A DNA stretch of 64,000 nt from assembly GCF_040610475.1 (NCBI RefSeq), contig NZ_JBEXMJ010000011.1:1-64000 (forward strand), read 5' to 3'. Position 1 is the stretch's first letter, and the number at the start of each line of letters is the position of its first letter. Shown piece after piece: positions 44,304 through 53,410 of the stretch. A program made the position numbers and the translations under genes. The notes below the pieces were generated by a model, which ran no database searches, had not been told where the DNA came from, and worked only from the letters and a program-made list of their open reading frames with translations. This DNA comes from Actinopolymorpha sp. NPDC004070 (GTDB lineage Bacteria > Actinomycetota > Actinomycetes > Propionibacteriales > Actinopolymorphaceae).

Positions 44304-45458
44304 GTGACCTTGTGGCAGGTGCGGACCAGAGTCCGCGACATTCCCGGCAAGCTGGCCCAGCTCGCCACGGCCCTCGGCGCCGTGCGCGGCAACGTCGTCG
44401 GCATCGACGTGCACGGCTGCGACCTCGAGCACGTCCACGACGACCTGTTCGTGGACGTCCCCGAGACGGTCGACGCGGATCGCCTGGCCCAGGTGCTCGC
44501 GGCTACCGGCGGCTCCGACGACGCGGCGGGGGCCGAGCCGGTACGCCTCCGCCGCGCCCGTGTGCAGGAACTCGTCGACGGCCCCGGTCAGGCACTCACG
44601 CTGGCCGCCTGGCTGGTCGAGGACCCCGCGGCGCTGCCCGGGCTGTTGTGCCGGCTCGTCGGTGCCGACAGCGCGGAGCTTTGCGGGCAGCCGCCGCCGG
44701 ACTCCCCGCATCTCCTGGCGGTCGGGTGGCCCGGCCGGAGCGGTTTCGTCGTCGTCCGCCGGGAGTGGGCGCCGTTCACCTGGGTGGAACGCGCCCGCGT
44801 GGACCGGCTGGCCGCCGTGGCCGCCGCCCTGGCCCGCCGGCAGGCGGACGCCGGTGACCGGGTGGTGCTGGCGGACGGGTCCCGGCTGCGGATCCGGCTC
44901 GGCGGGCCGGAGGACGCCTGGCACGTCGCCGACCTGCTGGCCCGGTGCAGCCGGTCCTCGCGGGAGGCGAGGTTCGTCGCCGACGAGGGTGAACGGCTGC
45001 CCGTCCGCTGGCTCGATCGCCTCGCGGCGCCCCCGGAGGGCTTCTCCCTGCTGGCGTTCGCGGAGTCCGGAAACCTGGTCGGCATGGCACAGTGCCTGCC
45101 GCAGGACCCGGCCGGGGACCGGCCGGGCGGGGCGCACGAGGTGGGACTGCTGGTCGAGGACGGATGGCAACGGCGTGGCATCGGGACGCTGCTCGTCCGC
45201 GGCCTGGCTCGCCGCGCCCTCGCCGACGGCGTGACCGAACTCGTCGCGGTCAGCACAGCCGCGCACGTGGGTACGGAGCGGCTGTTCGCCCGGGCCGGCC
45301 TGCCGGTCCTGACGAGGTACGCCGACGGCGTGTGGGAGGCACGTGCCCGGCTGCGCGCCGACGCCCGGGAGGAGCCCGTCTCCGCCGCCGACCTGCACAG
45401 CGCGGTCCTGCGCGGTGAGGCGGCGGTGCGCGCGTGGGCACGCTCGACGGCCCGCTGA
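44304..45458 (+). CDS. ACT-domain GNAT acetyltransferase
   Basis: 384 residues. The first 70 form an ACT domain (WQVRTRVRDIPGKLAQLATALGAVRGNVVGIDVHG), an amino-acid-binding regulatory module. Residues about 195-345 form a GNAT domain: LRIRLGGPEDAWHVADLL, EVGLLVEDGWQRRGIGTLLVRGLARRALADG and VSTAAHVGTERLFARAGL. ACT-GNAT fusions are known in actinobacteria as lysine acetyltransferases controlled by amino acids; activity here is inferred. The middle region may hold a second ACT-like unit. GTG 44304 with GGGGGA upstream. Confidence 0.83.
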   Translation: MTLWQVRTRVRDIPGKLAQLATALGAVRGNVVGIDVHGCDLEHVHDDLFVDVPETVDADRLAQVLAATGGSDDAAGAEPVRLRRARVQELVDGPGQALTLAAWLVEDPAALPGLLCRLVGADSAELCGQPPPDSPHLLAVGWPGRSGFVVVRREWAPFTWVERARVDRLAAVAAALARRQADAGDRVVLADGSRLRIRLGGPEDAWHVADLLARCSRSSREARFVADEGERLPVRWLDRLAAPPEGFSLLAFAESGNLVGMAQCLPQDPAGDRPGGAHEVGLLVEDGWQRRGIGTLLVRGLARRALADGVTELVAVSTAAHVGTERLFARAGLPVLTRYADGVWEARARLRADAREEPVSAADLHSAVLRGEAAVRAWARSTAR

Positions 45459-45495
45459 GCCCCGGGCAGCCGAAACATCCCCTCGACCTCGGCAC

Positions 45496-46473
45496 TCAGC
45501 CGGCCCGGTGTCCTCGCCGGTGGTTCCGCGGCACCGGGTGCCGGGCGGTCAGGAAGTCCAGCAGCACCCGGTTGAACGCCCTCGGGTTGTCCAGGTTGGC
45601 GAGGTAGCCGGCCCGGTCCACCACCTCGTACTCCGCCCGCGGGTCCCGGTCGAGCCATCGTTTCGCGTGCCGGCCGAGGCGGCTCGTCCGGTCGAACTCA
45701 CCGCGTACGAGCAGCAGCGGCTGGTCGATGCGGTACTGGGGTTCGGGGTGCGCGGACGTCTCCCCCGCCCGCCACACCTGTGTCAACCGCGTCTTGTCGA
45801 TGTGCTCCATCGCCAGGTAGGCGTGGGTCTGCGTCGCGGCGTCCACCCCGGCCGCACGGGCGGCCTCGTGCCGGATGCGGGCGTCCCGCCTCGTCGCGAA
45901 GGCCAGTGCGGCGAGCCTGCCCCAGCGGTGCGCCGGCACCGTCCACGGCCGGCGCGGCAGGGTGAGGCAGCCGGCGGCGACGACGACCAGCCCCGCCACC
46001 CGTTCCGGGCGCAGGAACGCGGCCTCCTGGGCCACCTGCCCGCCGAAGGAGTGGCCGACAAGGGCTAGTTGACGATGCGCGCGGAGCCGATCCGCCAACT
46101 CCAGCAGAGCTTCCGCCAGTCCGCGTACCGTCAGGTTCTCCCTGACGACGGGAGTGGCATACGTCCGCACGTGGTCGACCGGCACCGACTCGACCGGGAC
46201 CGACACGTCGGGCACGGCGTCCGGTGATGGTGCGGATCCCTTACGAGCAAGGAGTTCCCGCCAGAAGGTACGCCGGTCGCGTGGCAGCGTCGGCAGCTCC
46301 CAGGTGAGGGTGCGGTATCCCGCCTCCCACAGCACCGGAAGCTGCGGACCCCACATCCGATGGTCCAGCCATCGCCCGGCACCCAGGACGACGACGGGGC
46401 CGTCCCCCGGGCCCGCCATCCGGTAACGAAGAGCAGAGCCCGCGCGTTCGAAGACGCCTGCGGCTTCCTGCAC
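45496..46473 (-). CDS. Alpha/beta hydrolase
   Basis: About 325 residues. The core begins LRYRMAGPGDGPVVVLGAGRWLDHRMWG; the nucleophile Ser142 is in LALVGHSFGGQVAQEAAFLRPERV. A basic stretch (about 185-215) forms part of the cap. The catalytic acid could be in RGEFDRTSRL, but a clear catalytic His near the end is less obvious (the usual G-H is replaced by RAGYLANLDN), so enzymatic activity is uncertain. GTG 46473 follows GGGAGG; the frame is open to 46518. It precedes menB on the same strand at a distance. Confidence 0.72.
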   Translation of the reverse strand: MQEAAGVFERAGSALRYRMAGPGDGPVVVLGAGRWLDHRMWGPQLPVLWEAGYRTLTWELPTLPRDRRTFWRELLARKGSAPSPDAVPDVSVPVESVPVDHVRTYATPVVRENLTVRGLAEALLELADRLRAHRQLALVGHSFGGQVAQEAAFLRPERVAGLVVVAAGCLTLPRRPWTVPAHRWGRLAALAFATRRDARIRHEAARAAGVDAATQTHAYLAMEHIDKTRLTQVWRAGETSAHPEPQYRIDQPLLLVRGEFDRTSRLGRHAKRWLDRDPRAEYEVVDRAGYLANLDNPRAFNRVLLDFLTARHPVPRNHRRGHRAG

Positions 46474-46722
46474 AGGGCAGCGCCTCCCCCGGACGGCTCG
46501 AGCCCACGCAGCGATCACTCCGCAACGGATCCAGGGTGACCTCGTTGTCCGCCCCGGATCCTTACGATCAGGCTAGGCCGACCAGGGGATCGGCACGCCA
46601 AAAACACCGCCGGGCCGGGTCCTGCCAAGGCAGAGGCCAACGACACAAAGCGGTGGAGGCAACGGACAGCGCGACGAAAGCCCGCCTTGACACGCGGCGA
46701 TTCGCCGGAACCAGGTCAGACC
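46474..46722. other. 249-bp intergenic region
   Basis: Between menB and the hydrolase start I see no credible ORF or repeat. AT content is slightly raised. It is likely the hydrolase promoter region. Confidence 0.35.
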
Positions 46723-47685
46723 TCAGTAATAGAAGGGAAACTCGGACCAGTCGGGCGAGCGCTTCTCCAGGAAGGCGTCCCGGCCCTCCTGCGCCTCGTC
46801 GGTCATGTAGGCGAGCCGCGTCGCCTCACCGGCGAACAACTGCTGGCCCACCAGGCCGTCGTCGACGGCGTTGAAGGCGTACTTCAGCATCCGCAGCGCG
46901 GTCGGGCTCTTGCCGTTGATCTCCCGAGCCCAGGTGAGCGCCTCGCGTTCGAGGTCGGCGTGCGGAACGACGGCGTTCACCATGCCCATCCGGTGCGCCT
47001 CCTCCGCGTCGTAGGCGCGACCGGTGAAGAAGATCTCCCGGGCGAACTTCTGTCCGACCTGGCGGGCGAGGTAGGCCGAGCCGAACCCGCCGTCGAAGCT
47101 CGCCACGTCGGCGTCGGTCTGCTTGAACCGCGCGTGCTCGCGGCTGGCCAGGGTGAGGTCGGCGACCACGTGCAGGCTGTGCCCGCCGCCCGCGGCCCAG
47201 CCGGGGACGACGCAGACCACGATCTTCGGCATGAACCTGATCAGCCGCTGCACCTCGAGAATGTGCAGCCGGCCGAGCCGGGCCCGGTCCCCGGCTCCCG
47301 GTGCGTCGCCACCCGCCTCGCCGGTCTCGTCGCCGGCGTACTGGTAGCCAGACCGGCCCCGGATCCGCTGGTCGCCACCGGAGCAGAACGCCCAGCCGCC
47401 GTCCTTGGGCGAGGGGCCGTTGCCGGTCAGCAGCACACATCCCACGTCCGGGGTCGTGCGAGCGTGGTCGAGCGCACGATAGAGCTCGTCGACGGTGTGC
47501 GGGCGGAACGCGTTGCGGACCTCCGGTCGGTGGAAGGCGATCCGGACCGTCCCCTGGTCCAGCGCCCGGTGGTAGGTCACGTCGGTCAGGTCGTCGAATC
47601 CGTCGACCGGCTTCCACGCCGCCGGATCGAACAGCTCCGAGACCCGGTCACCGCCGGCCACCGATCCCGCAGACCCCACCGCCAT
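46723..47685 (-). CDS. menB: 1,4-dihydroxy-2-naphthoyl-CoA synthase
   Basis: 320 residues of the crotonase family. The MenB-specific stretches are NAFRPHTVDELYRALDHARTTPDVG, GWAFCSGGDQRIRGRSGYQY, AAGGGHSLHVVADLTLASREHARFKQTDADVASFDGGFGSAYLARQVGQKFARE, and the C-terminal SPDWSEFPFYY. It closes the second ring of menaquinone. ATG 47685 has GAGAGG upstream. No other men gene lies in the window. Confidence 0.95.
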   Translation of the reverse strand: MAVGSAGSVAGGDRVSELFDPAAWKPVDGFDDLTDVTYHRALDQGTVRIAFHRPEVRNAFRPHTVDELYRALDHARTTPDVGCVLLTGNGPSPKDGGWAFCSGGDQRIRGRSGYQYAGDETGEAGGDAPGAGDRARLGRLHILEVQRLIRFMPKIVVCVVPGWAAGGGHSLHVVADLTLASREHARFKQTDADVASFDGGFGSAYLARQVGQKFAREIFFTGRAYDAEEAHRMGMVNAVVPHADLEREALTWAREINGKSPTALRMLKYAFNAVDDGLVGQQLFAGEATRLAYMTDEAQEGRDAFLEKRSPDWSEFPFYY

Positions 47686-47972
47686 GCCTACCGCCTCTCG
47701 CTCCGTGTCCCTTGCGTCGATCGTGCCACCGCCTCGAAGCGGCACGGACGCCGCCCGGCCGGACGTTGTTCCACGGCGGGTAGCTACGGGTCAGCCGCCG
47801 GCGCCCCACTCATGCCTAGACTGGCCACTTCCCGGGGACGCTTGTCCTCGTGGTGCCGAAAGCCGCGCATGGTTTCGAACCACCGCGCACCACCGGAACC
47901 ACCCGCACCACCGCAAGCACCCGCACCACCGACATCCGTACCGCCGACCGACCCCGACGGGAGGGACCCGCA

Positions 47973-48575
47973 GTGGCGCGCACGCCGACCGCCGTGTTCC
48001 GTACCGTCCCGTCCGCGTCGCCGCCGGCCGCCGGCGCACCTCCCGCCCGGCTCCGGAGCACCTGGGCCGTCCTGGTCGGGCTGGTCCTGTCCGGTGCGGT
48101 CTGTGCCGGCCTGCTCGCCGGTGGCGCGCCCGCTGCGGCGAGCGTGCACCGGGCGATCAGCACGGCGAGCGGTCAGGCGAGCGGGCCACCGGGCACGGAG
48201 CAGCGCCAGCGCACCATCTCCCGTCGTACCCAGTCCCAGTCGGCCACCCGAGCCGAGCGCACCGCCCGCGCGGACCGCCCCGGCCAGGCACACCGCGCCG
48301 CCAAGGCCGCCCGGCCGGTGACCCGGGCGGTCCGGGTCGCGCACGGCATCGCCGCCAAGTCCGTCGGCGGCGACCGGGCTCCGCCCACCGCGGGCCGTGG
48401 GTACGCCCACGGCTCCGGCACCGCCCACCCGACGGCATGGGCCGTCGACACCGGGCAGACCGACCCCGACCTGAGGGCCGGCCACGTCTCCACCGACCGC
48501 GATCGCACCGGTCACGCGCCGGCCGCCCTCGGCGGCACCGGCGTCCGGGCTCCACCGGGACCACCCGCAGCCTGA
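47973..48575 (+). CDS. Hypothetical secreted/membrane protein, Arg/Thr-rich
   Basis: An open frame of 200 codons from GTG 47973, with GGGAGGGA 7 nt upstream. It has one hydrophobic segment (STWAVLVGLVLSGAVCAGLLAGG, about 41-63) ending in APAAAS, like a signal peptide or anchor. The rest is low-complexity Arg/Ala/Thr-rich sequence with no domain. The base composition suits coding. It is divergent from menB and upstream of secDF. Function unknown; it may not be a real gene. Confidence 0.45.
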   Translation: MARTPTAVFRTVPSASPPAAGAPPARLRSTWAVLVGLVLSGAVCAGLLAGGAPAAASVHRAISTASGQASGPPGTEQRQRTISRRTQSQSATRAERTARADRPGQAHRAAKAARPVTRAVRVAHGIAAKSVGGDRAPPTAGRGYAHGSGTAHPTAWAVDTGQTDPDLRAGHVSTDRDRTGHAPAALGGTGVRAPPGPPAA

Positions 48576-48657
48576 ACCGCGACCACCGCACCCCCAACCG
48601 GTGCGGCCATGCGCGCAGGCGTCCGCGTCCAGTCCCGTCACACCAGTCGGAGCCACC

Positions 48658-51060
48658 GTGTCCGGAGATTCCACGCCCGAACGCCCATCCGCGTCCGCCC
48701 GCTCGTCGGCGCGCGCACGCTCGTCCGCATCGTCCAGGAACAGACCCGCGTCCCGGCCGCCGAAGTCACGCGCGCCGCTGGTCCGCGCGCTGCTGACGTT
48801 CGGCGTCCTCGCCCTCGCGTTGTACTTCGCCATCAGCACACCGGCCCGGCTCGGGCTGGACCTGCGCGGCGGCACCCAGATCGTCCTGGAGACCCGGGAC
48901 AGCCCCACCGCGAAGGCCAACGCCGAGTCCACCGACCGGGCCCTACAGGTCCTCAACCGCCGGGTGGACGCGCTCGGCGTCTCCGAGCCCAACCTGACCC
49001 GATCGGGTGACCGCCGGATCATCGTCGAGCTGCCCGGCGTCCAGGACCCGCGGGAGGCCGAACAGGTCATCGGCCGTACGGCACAGCTGACGTTCCACCC
49101 CGTTCTCGGCATCGCCCAGCCGAAGGAGAAGGCCAAGCCGGGCGAGCAGATCCTCGGTGACGAGAGCGGCCAGCGGCTTCGCCTCGGCCCGTCGGCGCTG
49201 ACCGGTGAGGGGGTGAAGGACGCCGCCGGCGCCACCGACCCGCAGCAGGGGGTGAGCTGGTTCGTCACGATCGACTTCAACGGCAAGGGCGGCGGCGCCT
49301 GGAAGGAGATCACCGGCAAGGCGGCCTGTGCCCAGCCGGGCGACCCGACCCGCCGGGTCGCGATCGTGCTGGACAAGAAGGTGATCTCCTCACCGCAGGT
49401 CGATCCCAGCGTCGGCTGCAACGTCGGCATCGGCGGCGGAAGCACCCAGATCACCGGCGACTTCGACCAGGCCTCGGCGCAGGAGCTCGCGGTGCTGATC
49501 AAGGGCGGCGCCCTCCCGGTGCCGGTCGAGATCATCGAGCAGCGCACCGTCGGCCCGTCCCTCGGCGCGGAGGCGATCGAGGCGAGCGCGAAGGCGGCGG
49601 CGATCGGCCTGGTCCTCACGGGGCTGTTCATCATCCTCGTCTACCGGCTGATGGGCGCGCTGGCGACGTTCGCGCTGGCCTGCTACGCGCTGATCTCGTA
49701 CGCCATCCTGGTCGCGCTCGGCGCCACGCTGACGCTGCCCGGCCTGGCCGGGTTCGTGCTCGCCATCGGCATGGCGATCGACGCGAACGTGCTGGTGTTC
49801 GAACGCGCCCGGGAGGAGTACGCCGCCAACCAGCAGAAGGGCCTGTCCACCGCCCTGTCGCGCGGCTACAAGGGCGCCTGGTCGGCGATCATCGACTCCA
49901 ACGTCACCACGCTGCTGGCGGCCGGGCTGCTGTTCTTCCTGGCCTCCGGTCCGGTACGCGGCTTCGGCGTCACGTTGTCGATCGGTGTCCTCGCCTCGAT
50001 GGTCTCGGCGCTGGTCGTGGCGCGGCTGTTCACCGACTGGGCGGTCCGGCGTACGTTCGTGCGCGACCGCCCCGGCATCACCGGGCTCGGCTCGATCGGG
50101 CGGGTCCGCACCTGGCTGATCGAGCGCAACCCAGACCTGATGAAGCGGGGCCGGCTGTGGCTCGCGCTCAGCGCCCTGGTGGTCGTCGTGGCCGGCGCCG
50201 GCATCGTGGTCCGCGGCCTCGACTACGGCGTGGAATTCACCGGCGGACGGCTGGTGGAGTACTCCACCAGCAAGCCCGTCGACGTGAACGCCGCCCGGCA
50301 GGCCGTCACCGACGCGGGCTTCCCGCGCGCGGTGGTCCAGGAGTCCAGCGGCGACAACATCACCGTCCGCACCGGCAAGCTCAGCACCGAGCAGGCGCTG
50401 GAGATCCAGCAGGCGCTCGGCGAGCTGGGCGGCAAGGTCAGCAAGGAACGCGACGAGCTGATCGGGCCCAGCCTGGGCAACGAGCTGCGGATCAAGGCGC
50501 TGATCGCGCTCGGGGTGGCGCTGCTGGCGCAGATGGCCTACCTCGCGATCCGGTTCCGATGGACGTTCGGCGTCGCGGCAGTGCTCGCGATGTTCCACGA
50601 CATCGTGATCGTGACCGGGTTGTTCGCCTGGCTGGGCAAGCCGATCGACGGGGTGTTCCTCGCCGCGGCGCTCACCATCATCGGCCTGTCGGTGAACGAC
50701 ACCGTGGTGGTGTTCGACCGCATCCGCGAACTGTGGGCGGGCAACCCGAAGACGCCGTTCGCCCGCAGCGCCAACCTCGCCGTGCTGCAGACGGTGCCGC
50801 GGACGGTGAACACCGGGCTGGGCGCGATGTTCATCCTGGCGGCGCTGGCCATCCTCGGCGGGGAGTCGCTGACCGACTTCGCGGTCGCGTTGCTGGTGGG
50901 GTTGTTCGTCGGTACGTACTCCTCCACCTTCACCGCGACGCCGCTGGCGATCGAGCTGCAGGGCAGGAGCGGCAGCGGGCCGCCGCGGGTCCGTACGAAG
51001 TCGCCGGAGAAGGCGGCACGGAAGCGGGCGCAGCGCTCGGGTACAGGCGCGGTCGTGTAG
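48658..51060 (+). CDS. secDF: Fused protein translocase subunit SecDF
   Basis: 800 residues in one chain. The SecD half has TM1 (LLTFGVLALALYFAI), DLRGGTQIVLETRDS, the periplasmic P1 region, and FVLAIGMAIDANVLVFERAREEY. The SecF half starts near residue 490 with DYGVEFTGGRLVEYSTSKPV and ends TIIGLSVNDTVVVFDRIRELW. It uses the proton gradient to finish export through SecYEG. Many actinobacteria carry separate secD and secF genes, so this fusion may be a second copy. GTG 48658 has GGAG 5 nt upstream. Confidence 0.9.
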   Translation: MSGDSTPERPSASARSSARARSSASSRNRPASRPPKSRAPLVRALLTFGVLALALYFAISTPARLGLDLRGGTQIVLETRDSPTAKANAESTDRALQVLNRRVDALGVSEPNLTRSGDRRIIVELPGVQDPREAEQVIGRTAQLTFHPVLGIAQPKEKAKPGEQILGDESGQRLRLGPSALTGEGVKDAAGATDPQQGVSWFVTIDFNGKGGGAWKEITGKAACAQPGDPTRRVAIVLDKKVISSPQVDPSVGCNVGIGGGSTQITGDFDQASAQELAVLIKGGALPVPVEIIEQRTVGPSLGAEAIEASAKAAAIGLVLTGLFIILVYRLMGALATFALACYALISYAILVALGATLTLPGLAGFVLAIGMAIDANVLVFERAREEYAANQQKGLSTALSRGYKGAWSAIIDSNVTTLLAAGLLFFLASGPVRGFGVTLSIGVLASMVSALVVARLFTDWAVRRTFVRDRPGITGLGSIGRVRTWLIERNPDLMKRGRLWLALSALVVVVAGAGIVVRGLDYGVEFTGGRLVEYSTSKPVDVNAARQAVTDAGFPRAVVQESSGDNITVRTGKLSTEQALEIQQALGELGGKVSKERDELIGPSLGNELRIKALIALGVALLAQMAYLAIRFRWTFGVAAVLAMFHDIVIVTGLFAWLGKPIDGVFLAAALTIIGLSVNDTVVVFDRIRELWAGNPKTPFARSANLAVLQTVPRTVNTGLGAMFILAALAILGGESLTDFAVALLVGLFVGTYSSTFTATPLAIELQGRSGSGPPRVRTKSPEKAARKRAQRSGTGAVV

Positions 51061-51112
51061 GTCCGCCTCGGATGAGGCTCCCGGTGCCGTGGCCCTGACA
51101 GCGCAGCACGTG

Positions 51113-52318
51113 TCAGGTCCGCGGCACCAGGATCACCCGGCCGCGCACGCGGTGCTCGACGAGCTGGTGTGCCCGGGCGGCCTGGTCCAGCGGGAGCACC
51201 TCACCGATCCGTACGTCGAGGCGGCCCTCGGCGAGGTGGGCGCCGACCACCCGCGCGGCGTCGGCAAGCTCGGCGGCCGACGCGGTGGTGATCACGTAGC
51301 CGAGCAGCCGCAGCGACTTGAGGTAGAACGGCGCGATCGGCAGCGCCGCGGGCTCGGGCCGCCCGGCGACCAGGACCACCGCGCCCCGGTCGGCCATCAC
51401 CTCCACCGCGAGCGCCAGGTCGATCCGCCCGGAGGTGTCGAACCACACGGTCGCACCGCCGGGCGCCTCCGCGGCCAGCCGGTCGCGCAGGTCCTCCACG
51501 CGGTAGTCGACGACAGCAGTCGCGCCGTGGTTGCGGCACCAGGTGGCGTCCTCGGTCCGGGCGAGGGCGACCACCCGGGCACCGGCGAACGCTGCCAGTT
51601 GGCTGACGCAGCTTCCGACGTTGCCGGCCGCGCCGCCGACCACCACCGTGTCGCCGGGGCCGACGCCGCCGACGTGCCGGAACAGACCGAGGTACGCGGT
51701 GACCGCCGGGTGGAACAGTGCCACCGACCGAACCGGGTCCAGCCCGTCAGGGAGCGGATAGAGCCGGTCGGCCGGTACGACGGCGTACTCGGCGGTGGCG
51801 CCCTGCCGTCCGGCGTACCCCAGGCCGTTCGTCCACACCCGCTGCCCCGGCGCGAACGCGTCGGCAGCCACCCCGCACGTCTCGACCACCCCCACCAGGT
51901 CGCGGCCGACCACGAAAGGGAACCCCGGCAGCGGAGTGCGGTAGCGACCGGAACGGATGTAGGTGTCCACCGGGTTGACCGCCACCGCCTCCACCCGGAC
52001 CAGCACCTCGTCCGGCGCCGGAGCGGGTACGACGAGCTCGCCGACCCGGATGTGCTCGGCCGGGCCGAGCCGGTCGACGTACGCCGCCCGCATCGTGACC
52101 GGGACGCCGTTCGGGTGACCGCCGCCGCGTGGGTCGAGATCGCCCGGCGAGTCGTTGCGCCGCGGGTCCTCGCCCCGCGGGGCGTCCCCGGGCGGGTCCG
52201 GGTGGTGGGCGGGGTCGTAATCGTGTCGACCCTCGCGCGGCGGGTCCGGACGACGCGGAACGCTCGGGGCGGGATCGTCGTCCGCGCCGCCCGGGCCGAG
52301 CAGGCTGCGCCCGGTCAC
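51113..52318 (-). CDS. NADPH:quinone reductase-like oxidoreductase with N-terminal extension
   Basis: The conserved core starts MRAAYVDRLGPAEHIRVGELVVP at ATG 52093 and is a zinc-free MDR enzyme: VVGRDLVGVVETCG, GDTVVVGGAAGNVGSCVSQLAAFAGARVVALAR, and a typical quinone reductase end. The GTG at 52318 has a very good GAGGAGG 8 nt upstream, giving a 401-residue protein with a 75-residue Pro/Asp/Arg-rich disordered extension. The extension keeps high GC at third positions. If ATG 52093 is real, it has no ribosome-binding site. The start is uncertain; the core assignment is secure. Confidence 0.82.
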   Translation of the reverse strand: MTGRSLLGPGGADDDPAPSVPRRPDPPREGRHDYDPAHHPDPPGDAPRGEDPRRNDSPGDLDPRGGGHPNGVPVTMRAAYVDRLGPAEHIRVGELVVPAPAPDEVLVRVEAVAVNPVDTYIRSGRYRTPLPGFPFVVGRDLVGVVETCGVAADAFAPGQRVWTNGLGYAGRQGATAEYAVVPADRLYPLPDGLDPVRSVALFHPAVTAYLGLFRHVGGVGPGDTVVVGGAAGNVGSCVSQLAAFAGARVVALARTEDATWCRNHGATAVVDYRVEDLRDRLAAEAPGGATVWFDTSGRIDLALAVEVMADRGAVVLVAGRPEPAALPIAPFYLKSLRLLGYVITTASAAELADAARVVGAHLAEGRLDVRIGEVLPLDQAARAHQLVEHRVRGRVILVPRT

Positions 52319-52393
52319 CGGGCCCGCCTCCTCGGTCGCCGGCCCGGCCGTGCGCCCCCGTGCGTACGTACCATCAGTGCGGCCACCTCAGGG

Positions 52394-53287
52394 TCAGGGC
52401 AGGCCGCCGGTGGCGCGGATGTTCTGCCCGGTCAGCCAGCCGGACTCCGAGCGCGCGAGGAAGCCGACGACGTTCGCGATGTCGTCCGGGGTGCCGAGGC
52501 GGCCGAGCGCCGTCAGCTTCGGAATCGCGGCGAGCGCCTCCGGCGGGTTCGACGCGTGCAGCAGATCGGTGTCCGTGGCGCCCGGCGAGACGACGTTGGC
52601 GGTGATCCCGCGGGCGCCGAGCTCCTTGGATGCGGTGACGGTGAGGAGTTCGACGGCGCCCTTGGCGGCCTGGTAGAGCCCGTTGCCGGCGACCGGAACC
52701 TGGGTATTGAGGCTGGAGATCGTGATGATCCGGCCGCTGTCGCGAACCCGCCGGGAGGCCTCCTGGAGTACGACGAACGCGCCCCGGACGTTGGCGGTCA
52801 CCATCACGTCGAAGTCGTCGTCGCGGGTCTGCGCCAGCGTCGTGCGCTCGCTGACCTGGACCGCGACCGCGTTGTGCACAACGATGTCGAGCCTGGTGAG
52901 CAGCCGCTCCGCCTCGGCGAAGAACGCCCGGATCTGGGCCGGCTCGACGAGGTCCATGCGTACCGCGTGCGCGACCCCGCCGGCCGCGGCGACCTTGGCG
53001 ACAACCTCGGTGGCGGCCGCCTCGTCGCTGCGGTAGCTGAACACCACCTCGGCACCGTCGAGGGCCAGGCGCTCGACGATCGCCCGGCCGATGCCGCGCG
53101 AACCACCGGTGACCACCGCACCCTTCCCGGTCAGCTCTGCACCGGTCAGCACCGCACCGATCAGCTCGGCGTCCGCCTCGACAGCGGTGGGATCTGCTCC
53201 GGTGGGCGCATCGGTGAAGTCCGCACCCGTGGGCCCTGCTTCCTCGGGCTCGGTTCCTGTCGGCTCGGTTCCTGTGGGTTCGGCCAT
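52394..53287 (-). CDS. SDR-family oxidoreductase with repeat-rich N-terminus
   Basis: 297 residues. The SDR core begins GAVVTGGSRGIGRAIVERLALDGAEVVF, with VVHNAVAV, the catalytic Ser in ITISSLNTQ, Y-x-x-x-K in YQAAKGAVELL, and NVVSPGATDTD. It would reduce or oxidise an alcohol/ketone with NAD(P). Before the core lie about 50 residues of degenerate pentapeptide repeats (PTGTE, PTGAD, AVLTG, AELTG). ATG 53287 lacks a Shine-Dalgarno site, but TAGGTT lies 7 nt upstream (leaderless). The substrate is unknown. Confidence 0.85.
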   Translation of the reverse strand: MAEPTGTEPTGTEPEEAGPTGADFTDAPTGADPTAVEADAELIGAVLTGAELTGKGAVVTGGSRGIGRAIVERLALDGAEVVFSYRSDEAAATEVVAKVAAAGGVAHAVRMDLVEPAQIRAFFAEAERLLTRLDIVVHNAVAVQVSERTTLAQTRDDDFDVMVTANVRGAFVVLQEASRRVRDSGRIITISSLNTQVPVAGNGLYQAAKGAVELLTVTASKELGARGITANVVSPGATDTDLLHASNPPEALAAIPKLTALGRLGTPDDIANVVGFLARSESGWLTGQNIRATGGLP

Positions 53288-53410
53288 GCGTTTCAACCTA
53301 CCCAACCCGCCCGCACGCCACCCAGAGCCGGAACCGGCGAAGATCTGCGTAGTGCAGGATGGTTTCGTCCGACGGAGGACCGCCGGGCGACGCGGAGGAA
53401 GGACCATCAC

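Noticed and set aside
45496..46473. Assignment of the hydrolase to lipid or menaquinone metabolism because it precedes menB
   Set aside because: A 249-bp gap separates them, and the catalytic His is unclear, so no pathway role is supported.
47784..49634. 616-codon minus-strand ORF opposite secDF and the hypothetical gene
   Set aside because: No domain, no ribosome-binding site, and the plus strand encodes a full SecDF with all motifs; an antisense shadow of high-GC coding DNA.
51089..53410. Long plus-strand frame leading into the aldose-epimerase gene, 1076 codons in total
   Set aside because: The first 770 codons are antisense to quinone reductase and SDR; the true start is GTG 53411 with a ribosome-binding site.
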